This document shows, in pieces, positions 22,268 through 30,529 of a stretch of 64,000 nt of DNA (positions within the stretch are counted from its first letter, which is position 1; every line of letters begins with the position of its first letter). Under the pieces are notes generated by a model, which did no database searches, was not told where the DNA came from, and saw nothing but the letters and a program-made list of their open reading frames with translations. The position numbers and the translations under genes were made by a program. Origin of the DNA: an uncultured bacterium (GTDB lineage: Bacteria > Verrucomicrobiota > Kiritimatiellia > RFP12 > UBA1067); NCBI GenBank assembly GCA_902779075.1, contig CACZAK010000005.1, positions 1 to 64,000 on the forward strand, in the 5' to 3' direction.

Positions 22268-22918
22268 ATGACTATCACAAAAACACTAACCCTTGTCGCC
22301 GCGCCAAAGCCGGTGTTCGTCGGCACGAGGATCGAGATTGCCGTGCCCGATGACGGCGCGGTGTTTGGAATCGCCACCGCCGATCTTGCTGCGGGGACGG
22401 AGTCCGTGACGGTTGACTGGGGCGACGGAACTACGGACGTGTTCAGCGGCGGAATCGACCATGCCGTACACGCATACGCGAAGGCCGGGCGCTACGCCGT
22501 GTCGATTTCGGACGACGTGTCGAGCTTGAGCGTTAACGGCGAGGAGGAGCCTACGCCGTTCGCGGAGTGCGTGGCGTGGATTGCGTCGGTGGAGTCGAAC
22601 GCGGAGAAGCTCGAGGCGTTCAAGCGTTATGCGTTCAGCGGCGCGGCGAACCTGACGCGGATCGAACTCGACGAAAGCGGCATGACGCAGCTCGTGGCGG
22701 GGCAGTTCAAGGACTGCACGTCGCTCGCCGGCGCGCTGCACTTCCGAAACGTGACATGGGTCGGCAGCCGCAAGGGCGTTTTCGTCTTCACGGGATGTCC
22801 CGGCATAACGGAGATTCACTTCGCCGCGGAAAACGAGGAGGCGATCACGAATCTTGCGCAGTACCAGAACGATCCCACGCTTGGGACGGGAACGGCGGTG
22901 TGTCTTTTCGACCTGTGA
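22268..22918 (+). CDS. PKD-like and BspA-type leucine-rich-repeat protein
   Basis: 216 residues. An N-terminal strand-rich domain contains VTVDWGDGTTDVFSGGIDHAVHAYAKAGRYAVSI, matching PKD-domain signatures (WGDG ... H.Y...G.Y.V). The C-terminal half has BspA-like LRR_5 units (LTRIELDESGMTQLVAGQFKDCTSLAGALHF). No signal peptide is evident. ATG 22,268 follows CAGGAGAACATC. Probably a binding protein; partner unknown. Confidence 0.7.
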   Translation: MTITKTLTLVAAPKPVFVGTRIEIAVPDDGAVFGIATADLAAGTESVTVDWGDGTTDVFSGGIDHAVHAYAKAGRYAVSISDDVSSLSVNGEEEPTPFAECVAWIASVESNAEKLEAFKRYAFSGAANLTRIELDESGMTQLVAGQFKDCTSLAGALHFRNVTWVGSRKGVFVFTGCPGITEIHFAAENEEAITNLAQYQNDPTLGTGTAVCLFDL

Positions 22919-22925
22919 CGGTTCC

Positions 22926-23840
22926 CTAGAGCAGGTCCGTCACGCGGATGTTGTCGATGTTGGGCTGCGCGGGATCGGCGTAGTAGTGCATGATGGTGCG
23001 GATGTCGTCGCCGGAGATCGACACGGCCATTTCCGCCCCGAACTTCTGATAGACGTGGTCCACGCATATCTTGCGCAGCTCGTACGCGCCTTTAGCACCG
23101 GTGAAGCCCAGGCCGCGCATTTTCGCGTTCAGCTCGTTGAACACTGCGTCGTCGAGTTCGGGCAGTTCGTCGCCGTTGAAGACCGCGTGCATCTGCTCCC
23201 AAATCGACGGGTGCACCGGCCACTTGACGACGCGCCCGGAGGAGTGTTCGGTCTTGTGCGGCGTGTAGTTCAGGAACACGCGCCCGTCGCGCTCGACGAA
23301 ATTGCCGCGCCTGAGGCGCATGATGTCGCCGTTGCGCATGGCGAACTCCAGCATCATCGTGGCGGCGAACCACGTCTCTCCCGGCGGCAGCGCAACGTAC
23401 CACTCCTTGACCTTCGCGAGCGTTGCGGCATCCGGGCGGCGGTAGCGCGGGGCTTTCGGGCGGTGTCCGAAGGACGGGAACGCAGGGATTTTCCAGCCGT
23501 GGTCCTCATAGTACGGGAGCACCCATTTGGCGAAGAGCTGCCGTAGCTGGTAGAGGCTGGAGATCGCCGTGATCGGGCGGGTGCCGTCCTTCAGCATGTC
23601 GGCGAGGTACCTGTGGATGAGCGTCGGCTTGATGATCGAGACTAGCGGGAAGTCCTCGTCGAGGGGCATCCGCTCTTGTCCGTTGCGTTCGCGCCGGTCG
23701 TTCAGCCAGCGCATGAATGCGCGATAGCCGACGAGGGTGTTCTTGACGGTGTTTTCGTTGGGGCGTCCGCATTTCAGCCTTTCGACCATTGCGGCTTCGA
23801 GATACGCCTTTACCATCTTGTTCAGAGTTGGAACTGTCAT
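22926..23840 (-). CDS. Tyrosine recombinase/integrase
   Basis: 304 residues. An N-terminal SAM-like core-binding domain (residues 1-120) precedes the catalytic domain. Catalytic residues fit: Arg in FAMRNGDIMRLRRG (about 167), Lys in HKTEHS (about 195), Arg of the box II motif as YELRK (about 256) and HYY near the end (IMHYYADP, Tyr about 286). The usual HxxR reads ELRK, so the box II His is replaced. ATG 23,840 follows AAAGGATCAACC; 23,858 is an alternative. It is convergent with the LRR gene and probably mobilises the 19,440-23,840 element. No attachment site could be identified. Confidence 0.85.
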   Translation of the reverse strand: MTVPTLNKMVKAYLEAAMVERLKCGRPNENTVKNTLVGYRAFMRWLNDRRERNGQERMPLDEDFPLVSIIKPTLIHRYLADMLKDGTRPITAISSLYQLRQLFAKWVLPYYEDHGWKIPAFPSFGHRPKAPRYRRPDAATLAKVKEWYVALPPGETWFAATMMLEFAMRNGDIMRLRRGNFVERDGRVFLNYTPHKTEHSSGRVVKWPVHPSIWEQMHAVFNGDELPELDDAVFNELNAKMRGLGFTGAKGAYELRKICVDHVYQKFGAEMAVSISGDDIRTIMHYYADPAQPNIDNIRVTDLL

Positions 23841-23915
23841 TTTGGTTGATCCTTTCATCCCTTGAGGGGATGAAGATTCTACCAATATGCGCAATTCCAC
23901 GGGTGGAGGGAAGTC

Positions 23916-25352
23916 CTACTCATGAAACACTTCAGCCTGGAAGGTCTCGAACCTAGCGCCGCTGCGCCAGGCGTCTGCCGACAATCCCGCCTTTCTTGAA
24001 AGATACGAAAGCGTTGTCTCGAGATCCCAGCCCTGTTCGGGCGCGACCTGCGGCAAAAACACGGCAAACGCGCCGCCCTTCTCAAGCGTCATCCCGTCGC
24101 GTCCAAGCACGATGTCGCGCCACGACGCCACAGGTTTCGGCGGCGTAAGGGCCGACACCTCCACGCGAACCCCGCTCAATTCGCGTTCCGTGACGGGCAT
24201 GAAGCGCGGGTCGTGGAGCGCAGAATCAACCGCCCGCTTGACAACCGCCTCCACCAACGGACGCATCGGCATGATTTCCCCGATGCAGCCGCGCAGAGCG
24301 CCGGTAGTCCTGTCGTTCAGCGTCACGAACGCACCCATCTTCATGGTGATGGGGGACTGTGGCACGGGGAACGGGGGGCGCGAATAGGGAACGCCCTTGA
24401 CCGCGCTTTCCATTGATCCGCGGGCGACGCGGAGGAGGTATGCACGCGCTGCGGCATCGAGAACTTGATTCCCCTCGCCGGACCATTCGACGTGCCCCAC
24501 GGCAGCCGTGTAGCACACGAAGCGAGAGAAGTCGCGTCCGGCATCGGACGACGTCGCATACGCAAGGCGTACGAGCGGCGGCTTTCCGGGAAACGCGCGC
24601 AAGGCAAGTTCGATCGGGATGTGTCCGCAGATCGTCGCGCCGGTCTTCCCGACATACGCGGCAAAGCCATCCGCATCGCATTTGGCCATGAATGAAAACG
24701 CCTCGCCGTCAACGGACGCAACTTTCGCACGGACGTCCTCGCCTCCGGAGGTGCCGTATGGTGCGTAGGAGAAGTCCGTGCCGTAGTGGGTGAAGTCTGA
24801 GGAAATAACGAGCAGCGTCTTGTCGTCCATCAACCGCGCGAGCGCCCGAGCGCACATCGCCATCTGGTCGCGTCCGAAGGCCCCCATCACCAGCGGGACG
24901 AGCGTGAAAGCATTCCCCAGCGCGAGCTGGAGAAGCGGATACTCAATCTGCGCGGAATGTTCCGCCTCGTGGATGCGGTTGTTGCGGGCGACGGGGGCCA
25001 TGAGCGCGAGACGGTCGAGCCACTCCCTGTCGATGGCGATTTTTCCGAGCGGCGTCGATACGGATTCCGCCTCCGGTGCAACGAGGCGGTTCTCGATCCA
25101 CGCGCGGTGACTTGGCGCGAGGACGACGACCCGGCTGTATTTTGCGCCGCGCACTAGCCGCGCGGTCCGCCACGCGATCTCTCCGGAGTACGCCCATCCT
25201 GCGTGCGGCATGACAAGGACGTTCGGCCTTTCGGGAATGGCCGGCGCGGATTTCTCGGCGCCGATCCGCGCCTCCCACTTTTCGGCAACCGCGCGGATTT
25301 CGCGTTCGCTTCCCGGATACCACGATCCTGCTATTGTACTTTCAATTGTCAC
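23916..25352 (-). CDS. AmmeMemoRadiSam system protein B-A fusion
   Basis: 478 residues. Residues 1-270 are a MEMO1-like domain (AGSWYPGS, VLVMPHAGWAYSG, VVVLAPSH, NRIHEAEHSAQIEYPLLQ, VISSDFTHYG), keeping the His and Cys-type metal-site pattern of the family. Residues 300-478 are AMMECR1 (GAFVTLNDRTTGALRGCIGEIMP, AVDSALHDPRFMPVTERELSGVRVEVSALTPP). Systems of this type normally include a radical SAM protein, which is not in the window. The GTG start at 25,352 has GAGGAG. Function is poorly known, possibly redox or radical-linked modification. Confidence 0.93.
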   Translation of the reverse strand: MTIESTIAGSWYPGSEREIRAVAEKWEARIGAEKSAPAIPERPNVLVMPHAGWAYSGEIAWRTARLVRGAKYSRVVVLAPSHRAWIENRLVAPEAESVSTPLGKIAIDREWLDRLALMAPVARNNRIHEAEHSAQIEYPLLQLALGNAFTLVPLVMGAFGRDQMAMCARALARLMDDKTLLVISSDFTHYGTDFSYAPYGTSGGEDVRAKVASVDGEAFSFMAKCDADGFAAYVGKTGATICGHIPIELALRAFPGKPPLVRLAYATSSDAGRDFSRFVCYTAAVGHVEWSGEGNQVLDAAARAYLLRVARGSMESAVKGVPYSRPPFPVPQSPITMKMGAFVTLNDRTTGALRGCIGEIMPMRPLVEAVVKRAVDSALHDPRFMPVTERELSGVRVEVSALTPPKPVASWRDIVLGRDGMTLEKGGAFAVFLPQVAPEQGWDLETTLSYLSRKAGLSADAWRSGARFETFQAEVFHE

Positions 25353-25441
25353 GTTCTACTCCTCTCTCTTTTGCTCCTCACAATCATTCAACAGTCCTGA
25401 AATCGTGAAGGTTACATGACACACCTGCGGGCAATAAGCCT

Positions 25442-25996
25442 TCACGGATTCAAGGAAATGTCGAAATCTCGCAGCGGTTCCACGGGGAGGCCCATGATGT
25501 TTTCGTAGGAGCCATCGTAGGATGCCACGATGAGGTCGCCCGATTCGTCAATGTCGTATGCACCCGCGCGGTCGGTGGGATGGACGCGGGCAACGTAGTC
25601 GTCGATCATTTCCTCGGACAGTCCGCGGAACGTGACGCGCGATTCAACGCAGGCAGTCCGCTCCGTCCCGTCCTCTGCGCGGAACGCGACGCCCGTGAAC
25701 ACCACGTGCGTCTGGCCGGAGAGCTCGCGCAGGAACTCCTTAGCCTCGTCGAGGTCGCGCGGCTTGCCGTAGATGCGGTTGTTGAACCACACGATAGTAT
25801 CGGCGGCGAGGGTCGCCCGTCCCTCCGTTGGGGCCGCGTGCAGCTTCGCAAGCGCGTTTTCCGTGACCGTTCGCACCGGATCGTGCGGAATCGAGACCTC
25901 CGGGGCCTCGGTTTTCACGATTTCGAACTCTACGCCCAGGTCACGCAATATTTTGGCCCGCCGTGGCGAGCCGGATGCAAGAATCAACGGCTTCAT
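25442..25996 (-). CDS. maf: Maf-like nucleotide pyrophosphatase
   Basis: 184 residues, full Maf length. LILASGSPRRAKILRDLG is the diagnostic N-terminus; LAADTIVWFNNRIYGKPRDLDEAKEFLRELSGQTHVVFTGVAF carries the catalytic Asp. Maf proteins hydrolyse non-canonical or modified nucleoside triphosphates (m5UTP, dTTP and others). The ATG lies inside the 3' end of the upstream hydrolase gene (56-bp overlap), so translation is coupled. Confidence 0.95.
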   Translation of the reverse strand: MKPLILASGSPRRAKILRDLGVEFEIVKTEAPEVSIPHDPVRTVTENALAKLHAAPTEGRATLAADTIVWFNNRIYGKPRDLDEAKEFLRELSGQTHVVFTGVAFRAEDGTERTACVESRVTFRGLSEEMIDDYVARVHPTDRAGAYDIDESGDLIVASYDGSYENIMGLPVEPLRDFDISLNP

Positions 25997-26801
25997 CTAT
26001 CAACTCCGGAATGAAAATGGGCAGGGCGTGCTCCGTGCCGGGAACCATAGTCACGGATGCCTGCGGGAAAACCTTCTGAAGATAGGCGGCGTTCGCGGGG
26101 CGCACGATGCCGTCATGGTCGCTGTGGAAGATGTAAACGGGCGGCGACGGACGGCGCGCGCACGTCTTGTTGCTGTACGGCTGCCGTCCCGACTGCTGTT
26201 CGAAACTGCCGCCGGCGAAAACCCGTTCGATGTCGGAGCGGATATCCGATTCCATAAGGTAGTCCAGCCCACGCTCGAGATTCGCGGGTTCGTCGAGGAG
26301 ATAGGGATTCGGCTTCCCCTCCGGAACGCCGAACATCCCCACTCCCTGCGTCATCACGAGACCGTATCGCAACGCCGCAAGCCGACGAGGGGACAACCCC
26401 TTCCAGCCAGTCGCCTTGTCCTCCATCATGCGCGGCGTGACCGCGATCAGCACGAGTCCGGCGATTTTCTCGGACCAGCGCGCGGCAAGGCGGAGCGCCG
26501 AGCTGCCGCCCATCGACCAGCCGACGAGTATGCAGCGCTCCACACGCTCCATCGCCTTTTCCGGCTCGCCGTCCAGCTGCTCCACGTAACTGAACAAACG
26601 CGTGCGCATGAACCGGCAAAGATCCCAGGCGTGCGGGCTCGCCGCCCAGCCATTGAGAACGAAAACGGGCAGCCGCGACGAAACGCGGTCCTCCCGCTGG
26701 TAGGGCGCGCTCGCCGAGCGCGCCGCCGCAAGCCGCTTCAGTTCGGCGGCAATGGCGTCGATTTCGCGGCCTCGCCCGCGCTCGTAATCTCCGTCAGCCA
26801 T
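25941..26801 (-). CDS. Alpha/beta hydrolase, BioH-like
   Basis: 286 residues from the ATG at 26,801, which has AAGGAG. The fold signature is intact: VFVLNGWAASPHAWDL (oxyanion region), LVGWSMGGSSAL (nucleophile Ser), IFHSDHDGIVRP (Asp) and PGTEHALPIF (His). The GWSMGG elbow and general layout resemble BioH, the pimeloyl-ACP methyl ester esterase of biotin synthesis, but no other bio gene is present, so this is a general call. It is cotranscribed with Maf. A -10 TATAAT near 26,908 could serve the pair. Confidence 0.8.
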   Translation of the reverse strand: MADGDYERGRGREIDAIAAELKRLAAARSASAPYQREDRVSSRLPVFVLNGWAASPHAWDLCRFMRTRLFSYVEQLDGEPEKAMERVERCILVGWSMGGSSALRLAARWSEKIAGLVLIAVTPRMMEDKATGWKGLSPRRLAALRYGLVMTQGVGMFGVPEGKPNPYLLDEPANLERGLDYLMESDIRSDIERVFAGGSFEQQSGRQPYSNKTCARRPSPPVYIFHSDHDGIVRPANAAYLQKVFPQASVTMVPGTEHALPIFIPELIDEAVDSCIRLATAGQNIA

Positions 26802-26913
26802 TTTACGACGCTCCTTCACCGCGCGAGACGCGATGCGTCCCGCTTCTTCGCCAATCTAGTTGTTGCCGTTGCCATTGCCGTTTGACCAATTGTCCTTGTC
26901 GCCGCGTATTATA

Positions 26914-27588
26914 TCATATCTTCGCCCCCCCGCAACCGAAGAGATTTTTGCCGACATTCGAGACCGCCAACTGGATTCTTTTCTCAGGCGACAGCGTGTA
27001 GTGGAAGCACGCCTTGTCACGCCGAACGGCGCACCAGCGGATTTCCTTTCCGTGGTTAAGCGTTTTGGAGAGTAGCCGCTCAAGTTTCCCAACCGAAGCG
27101 ACACCGCCGCCCAGCGACGAGCGGAACCCCCGTTCGCCGGGCAACACGCCGCGTACGCACGCCGCCGTGAAGAGATGACAGTTGAATTGCGCAACGTCAT
27201 ATCCAAGTCGGGACCCGCCAGCTTCAACCGCCGCATGCGCAGTTTCAAGCACCCGACTGCTTGCGAGCGGACGCCTGGTGCGCGCGTCGCAGGCGGCAAA
27301 AATGCGCGTCCCGTTGCGGATTAGACGTGTATCGTCCGACGTTCCATTGATGAACTGCGTCAGCGACACATCCTTCACGTATCCCTCGCCACCGAGTTCG
27401 AGCACGCGGTTGCCGCCGAGATATATGCCCGTGTGTTCAAAGACAAGCGCGAGCGAGACCAGGAGCGGCGTCCCGGCCGGCGGCGGCGCAATCAGGCGAT
27501 GGGCACCTGCATTTCGCCGTTCGCGCGACCGGACGCTCTCCGACACGACATCAGGCAGTTCCTTCAGCATCTGGAGAAAATCGACCAT
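26914..27588 (-). CDS. LRAT-like (NlpC/P60-permuted) protein
   Basis: 224 residues. The LRAT core is recognisable: VFEHTGIYLGGNRVLEL (His) and YDVAQFNCHLFTAACV (Asn-Cys-His, nucleophile Cys). These proteins are thiol acyltransferases or peptidases acting on lipids or peptide bonds. There is no signal peptide. The ATG overlaps the stop of the acidic glycine-zipper gene by one base (TGATG), so the two are coupled and share the sigma-54 promoter at 28,122. A second LRAT-like protein with an acidic region is encoded at 38,893. Confidence 0.8.
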   Translation of the reverse strand: MVDFLQMLKELPDVVSESVRSRERRNAGAHRLIAPPPAGTPLLVSLALVFEHTGIYLGGNRVLELGGEGYVKDVSLTQFINGTSDDTRLIRNGTRIFAACDARTRRPLASSRVLETAHAAVEAGGSRLGYDVAQFNCHLFTAACVRGVLPGERGFRSSLGGGVASVGKLERLLSKTLNHGKEIRWCAVRRDKACFHYTLSPEKRIQLAVSNVGKNLFGCGGAKI

Positions 27589-28067
27589 CAGTCATCGTTC
27601 TCCTCTTCCTCGTCTTCGTCATCTTCGTCGTCTTCGTCTTCCTCGTCTTCTTCGTCTTCTTCCTCTTCTTCTTCGTCGTCATCGGCCTCATCATCGCCCT
27701 CTTCATCTTCGTCATCGGCCTCATCATCATCATCGTCATCGTCGGCAGAGCCGACCTCGATGTTGCCGTCCTCGTCAACATCCACCTCGTAGTCGTCGTC
27801 GGAAGCCGCAGACTTGAACGACTCCGCCATTACGCCAAGGACACCTCCCAGAAGCGCACCTGCCACACCGCCCAGGAGCGCGCCCGCAATGCCGCCGACG
27901 AGCTTGTCACTCCCATCGTCGTCGTCATCATCGTGGTCAATGAGGGCCTTCAGGTTCACCTTCCGAAGTTTCTTCGCACGCCTGCTCGCGTGATCACCTG
28001 CAGTCGTCTCGAAACCGAGAGACAGACCTTTCGCCTTCTTCGCTTTTTTCGTCTTGATTGTTGCCAT
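27588..28067 (-). CDS. Acidic protein with a glycine zipper
   Basis: 159 residues in three parts: a basic head with RRAKKLRKVNLKALI (residues 30-44); a glycine-zipper membrane-type segment GGIAGALLGGVAGALLGGVLGV (about 58-79); and a tail of some 75 residues that is nearly all Asp and Glu. The order basic, membrane-inserting, polyacidic is unusual. The RRxxLRKV motif recurs before the basic tail of the LRAT protein at 38,893. A sigma-54 promoter and an enhancer-like palindrome lie just upstream. Possibly a membrane stress or pore protein; inference only. Confidence 0.75.
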   Translation of the reverse strand: MATIKTKKAKKAKGLSLGFETTAGDHASRRAKKLRKVNLKALIDHDDDDDDGSDKLVGGIAGALLGGVAGALLGGVLGVMAESFKSAASDDDYEVDVDEDGNIEVGSADDDDDDDEADDEDEEGDDEADDDEEEEEEDEEDEEDEDDEDDEDEEEENDD

Positions 28068-28121
28068 TGCTATCTCACTTTCTGTTTAGTGTGCGGGGAA
28101 TTCCGCGACGCAATGCATGTA

Positions 28122-28137
28122 GCACATCGCGTGCCAA
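28122..28137 (-). promoter_or_regulatory. Sigma-54 promoter of the acidic/LRAT operon
   Basis: Minus strand TTGGCACGCGATGTGC: -24 TGGCACG (28,130-28,136) and -12 GTGC (28,122-28,125), against consensus TGGCACG-N4-TTGC. About 55 bp before the ATG at 28,067. Confidence 0.8.
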
Positions 28138-28165
28138 GACAGCAAACGACGAAGTTTTGCACGAT

Positions 28166-28186
28166 ACTGGTCATCCGATGACCAGT
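28166..28186. promoter_or_regulatory. Enhancer-like palindrome
   Basis: Perfect inverted repeat: ACTGGTCATC, one base, GATGACCAGT. It lies 30 bp upstream of the -24 element. Its TGGTCA/TGACCA half sites recur upstream of the two other sigma-54 promoters, so it is a likely binding site for the activator at 28,211-29,710. Confidence 0.7.
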
Positions 28187-28210
28187 GCCATGTTCAAACC
28201 TTGACAAGCA

Positions 28211-29710
28211 TCACTGCACGTACTTGCGCAGCGTGTTGCGCGAGATCTTGAGCGCCGAGGCCGTGCGGGAGAGGTTCTGGGCGTACTTGTAGAACACGTT
28301 CCTGACGTGGCGCTTGACGACCTCCTCCAGCTCGTCAGGCACCACGCCGGCCTCGCCAGCCGACGCTTCGCCGTATAGTCCGGCGTTCATCTCGCGGTGC
28401 TTGTCGAGGAGACGCACGAAGTCCTTCTCGTCCAGCACCGCCGCGCGTTCAAGCAGGTTAAGCAGTTCGCGCACGTTGCCGGGGTAGTCGTAGGACATGA
28501 GCGCGGAGACCTGTGCATCCGCGAGGTGCCTGTGGAATCTCGCGAACCACCAGCCGTCCGCGATGTCGCGGATGTCCTCCTTGTGCTCGCGCAACGAAGG
28601 CACGCGCATTTGGATAACGTTGAGGCGCATGAAGAGGTCTTCACGGAACTTTCCCTGCCGGACGAGCAATGGCAGGTTCCTGTTCGTAGCCGTCACGAGC
28701 CGCACGTCGGTCTTGATCTCCTCGCGCCCGCCCACGCGCATGAAGCGCCCGCCCTCGAGCACGCGCAGCAGCACGCCCTGCGCGTCTAGCGGCATCTCGC
28801 CGATCTCGTCGAGGAAAAGCGTCCCGCCGTCCGCCAGCTCGAAGAGTCCCGGTTCCCGGCGGTCGGCGCTCGTGAACGCGCCCTTCTCGTGTCCGAAGAA
28901 ACGGCTCTCCAGGAGGTTTGGCGACACGCTCGCGCAGTTGAAGGCGTAGAACGGTTCGTTCCGGCGCGGGGACTTCGTGTGTATTTGCAGCGCCACGGTC
29001 TCCTTACCCGTACCGCTCTCGCCGAGGATGAGCACGCGCGCCTCGGAATGCGCGGCCACGCGCGCAATCTCGTCGCGCAGCTCCTTCATCTTCGCGCCCT
29101 TCCCCACCAGCTCGCGGCTGCCATAGCGGCGGTAATGCTCGACGAGGTGCCTCATCTCGCCGCTCCACGCCTCCTCGGCGATCCCATTGGCCAGATAGCG
29201 GATGGCGGTGGGATAGGAATCCTTGTCCTGGTAGTTCCGGTAGGCATGCATCGCCGCCTCGATGAGTTCGTGGTACGGCGGCACGGCCTTGGGGATTTTG
29301 TTACCCTCGAAGGCGAACGGCAGCATATCCGCGACATCGGTCTTGAACACGGCCCCCACGGCCTTCACGAGCGAGCCGTTGAACGGTCCGCCAGGAAACA
29401 CATGCGCCTTCAGGAGCGGGGCGATCTCGCGCGTCTGGCTTTCGGACATCGGCAAGCCGCTGATCCACGTGACCTCCGTCCGGTGCCGAAGCGCCTTCAG
29501 AGCCGCCTCCAGACGTTCCTCGTTCCCGGCGAGCGACAGCCCGATCAGGCAGATGCGCTTCCAGTTCGCGCCCTCGGACTCAAGAAACTCCGGCAGACGG
29601 CGCTTGCTCATGCCTAGCACGTCGGCCCTGCCGTCAAGCGCCCGCAGCGCGGCGGCAGCCGCCACCGCGTATTCCTTCCAGCCCCAACCGGTCAATATAA
29701 GTGTGTCCAT
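28211..29710 (-). CDS. Sigma-54-dependent transcriptional activator
   Basis: 499 residues. An N-terminal domain of about 200 residues starts DTLILTGWGWKEYAVAAAAALRAL and does not look like a receiver, GAF or PAS domain. The AAA+ domain follows: Walker A GESGTGKE (230-237), the sigma-54 contact loop as GAFTSA (277-282) instead of GAFTGA, Walker B TLFLDEIGEM (298-306) and the R-finger region. The C-terminus is a Fis-type HTH (NLSRTASALKISRNTLRKYV). ATG 29,710 lies 7 bases after TGATATAAT, suggesting a leaderless or near-leaderless mRNA. It probably drives the three -24/-12 promoters in this region. Confidence 0.92.
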   Translation of the reverse strand: MDTLILTGWGWKEYAVAAAAALRALDGRADVLGMSKRRLPEFLESEGANWKRICLIGLSLAGNEERLEAALKALRHRTEVTWISGLPMSESQTREIAPLLKAHVFPGGPFNGSLVKAVGAVFKTDVADMLPFAFEGNKIPKAVPPYHELIEAAMHAYRNYQDKDSYPTAIRYLANGIAEEAWSGEMRHLVEHYRRYGSRELVGKGAKMKELRDEIARVAAHSEARVLILGESGTGKETVALQIHTKSPRRNEPFYAFNCASVSPNLLESRFFGHEKGAFTSADRREPGLFELADGGTLFLDEIGEMPLDAQGVLLRVLEGGRFMRVGGREEIKTDVRLVTATNRNLPLLVRQGKFREDLFMRLNVIQMRVPSLREHKEDIRDIADGWWFARFHRHLADAQVSALMSYDYPGNVRELLNLLERAAVLDEKDFVRLLDKHREMNAGLYGEASAGEAGVVPDELEEVVKRHVRNVFYKYAQNLSRTASALKISRNTLRKYVQ

Positions 29711-29717
29711 GGGGTAT

Positions 29718-29723
29718 ATTATA
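29718..29723 (-). promoter_or_regulatory. Extended -10 of the sigma-54 activator gene
   Basis: TGA-TATAAT, then seven bases, then the ATG. No -35 match. Implies a leaderless transcript. Confidence 0.6.
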
Positions 29724-29730
29724 TCAAAAC

Positions 29731-29973
29731 TCACGGACCCGCGCGCACCAACATGCGCCATGTGTGGCCGCACGCACCGCATTTCATCTCCAGATACATC
29801 GGCCCGTCCACCATGCACAACGAACGCCGGACACGCGACTTGACCGTCTTGCTCCCACAAGCGGGACATCGCCCCGCGAGTGGCAACTTGCGCCCCAACA
29901 GGACGCGCGCCAACCAATTCTTGAACCCGCCTGCGGCAAAGTTCCCGATTCCGGCCCCAGCATCGGCCATCAT
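29731..29973 (-). CDS. Small zinc-ribbon protein
   Basis: 80 residues. Two Cys pairs, RCPACGSK and MKCGACGHTW, form a zinc ribbon; the N-terminus (AGAGIGNFAAGGFKNWLARVLLG) is Gly-rich and amphipathic. ATG 29,973 has GAGGAG and starts one base after the stop of the coiled-coil gene. It is second in the short operon under the sigma-54 promoter at 30,375, directly before the activator gene. Possible role in nucleic-acid or protein binding; no specific function known. Confidence 0.75.
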   Translation of the reverse strand: MMADAGAGIGNFAAGGFKNWLARVLLGRKLPLAGRCPACGSKTVKSRVRRSLCMVDGPMYLEMKCGACGHTWRMLVRAGP

Positions 29974-29974
29974 T

Positions 29975-30313
29975 TCACTCCTCGCTTTCCCGTTTCTTCG
30001 CCTTGCCGCGCTGTGCTTCCAGCGCATCGGCCTTGGCAATCAGCTCGTCGCAATGCCTGATGGTCTCCTCCGTTGAATCGTACATCTCGCGCAACCAGTC
30101 ATCGGCCTCCAGCAACTTCGCGCCGGATTCGCGGATGACCTTTTTCATTTCGAGCGGAAGATCGTCGTTCGCGAGCGCCTCCTCCATGGCCGCCTTCAGC
30201 TGGGCGCTGTCGGCCGCCATCTGCGCCTCAAGTTTCTGGCGTTCCGCCTGCCAGTTTTCGAGCGTAAACTCGTTGGATTCTTTTGCATGTTCTTTTCTCT
30301 TTTTCGTCTTCAT
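29975..30313 (-). CDS. Small coiled-coil protein
   Basis: 112 residues, strongly helical and charged: TLENWQAERQKLEAQMAADSAQLKAAMEEALA, then LEADDWLREMYDSTEETIRHCDELIAKADALEAQ. Basic ends (MKTKKRKEH; RGKAKKRES). The ATG 30,313 has AGGAGATG. It is the first gene behind the sigma-54 promoter at 30,375. The pattern of a helical protein under sigma-54 control beside its PspF-like activator is reminiscent of phage-shock operons, but there is no sequence match to PspA. Confidence 0.7.
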   Translation of the reverse strand: MKTKKRKEHAKESNEFTLENWQAERQKLEAQMAADSAQLKAAMEEALANDDLPLEMKKVIRESGAKLLEADDWLREMYDSTEETIRHCDELIAKADALEAQRGKAKKRESEE

Positions 30314-30374
30314 TTCGGCATCTCCTTTCTGGTGGATGTTCTTGCCGCGATCAACTTGCGGCAAGCATCCATAA

Positions 30375-30390
30375 GCAAATCACGTGCCAA
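30375..30390 (-). promoter_or_regulatory. Sigma-54 promoter of the coiled-coil/zinc-ribbon operon
   Basis: Minus strand TTGGCACGTGATTTGC: perfect TGGCACG-N4-TTGC, about 62 bp before the ATG at 30,313. Sequence from 30,336 to 30,480 is repeated, with changes, at 38,697-38,840. Confidence 0.9.
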
Positions 30391-30452
30391 GGCAGGAAAT
30401 CCACCGAAAATCAAGCGGTTCGGGCAATTCCCTTGCCCGAGCCGATCAATGT

Positions 30453-30472
30453 TTGACCACCATACTGATCAA
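30453..30472. promoter_or_regulatory. Enhancer-like inverted repeat
   Basis: TTGACCA, six bases, TGATCAA. It lies about 64 bp upstream of the -24 element. A hairpin CGGTTCGGGCAA/TTGCCCGAGCCG (30,416-30,444) sits between them. Confidence 0.6.
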
Positions 30473-30529
30473 TCCCTGCCCCCCCTGCCACTACCGGAGC
30501 GGCGGGCTAAGGGCGCTCCCCCGCAAAAA

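Noticed and set aside
27600..27800. Plus-strand poly-Ser frame opposite the acidic protein
   Set aside because: It is the reverse of the GAT/GAA-rich polyacidic coding tract; the minus-strand gene has a start, a promoter and a coupled downstream gene.
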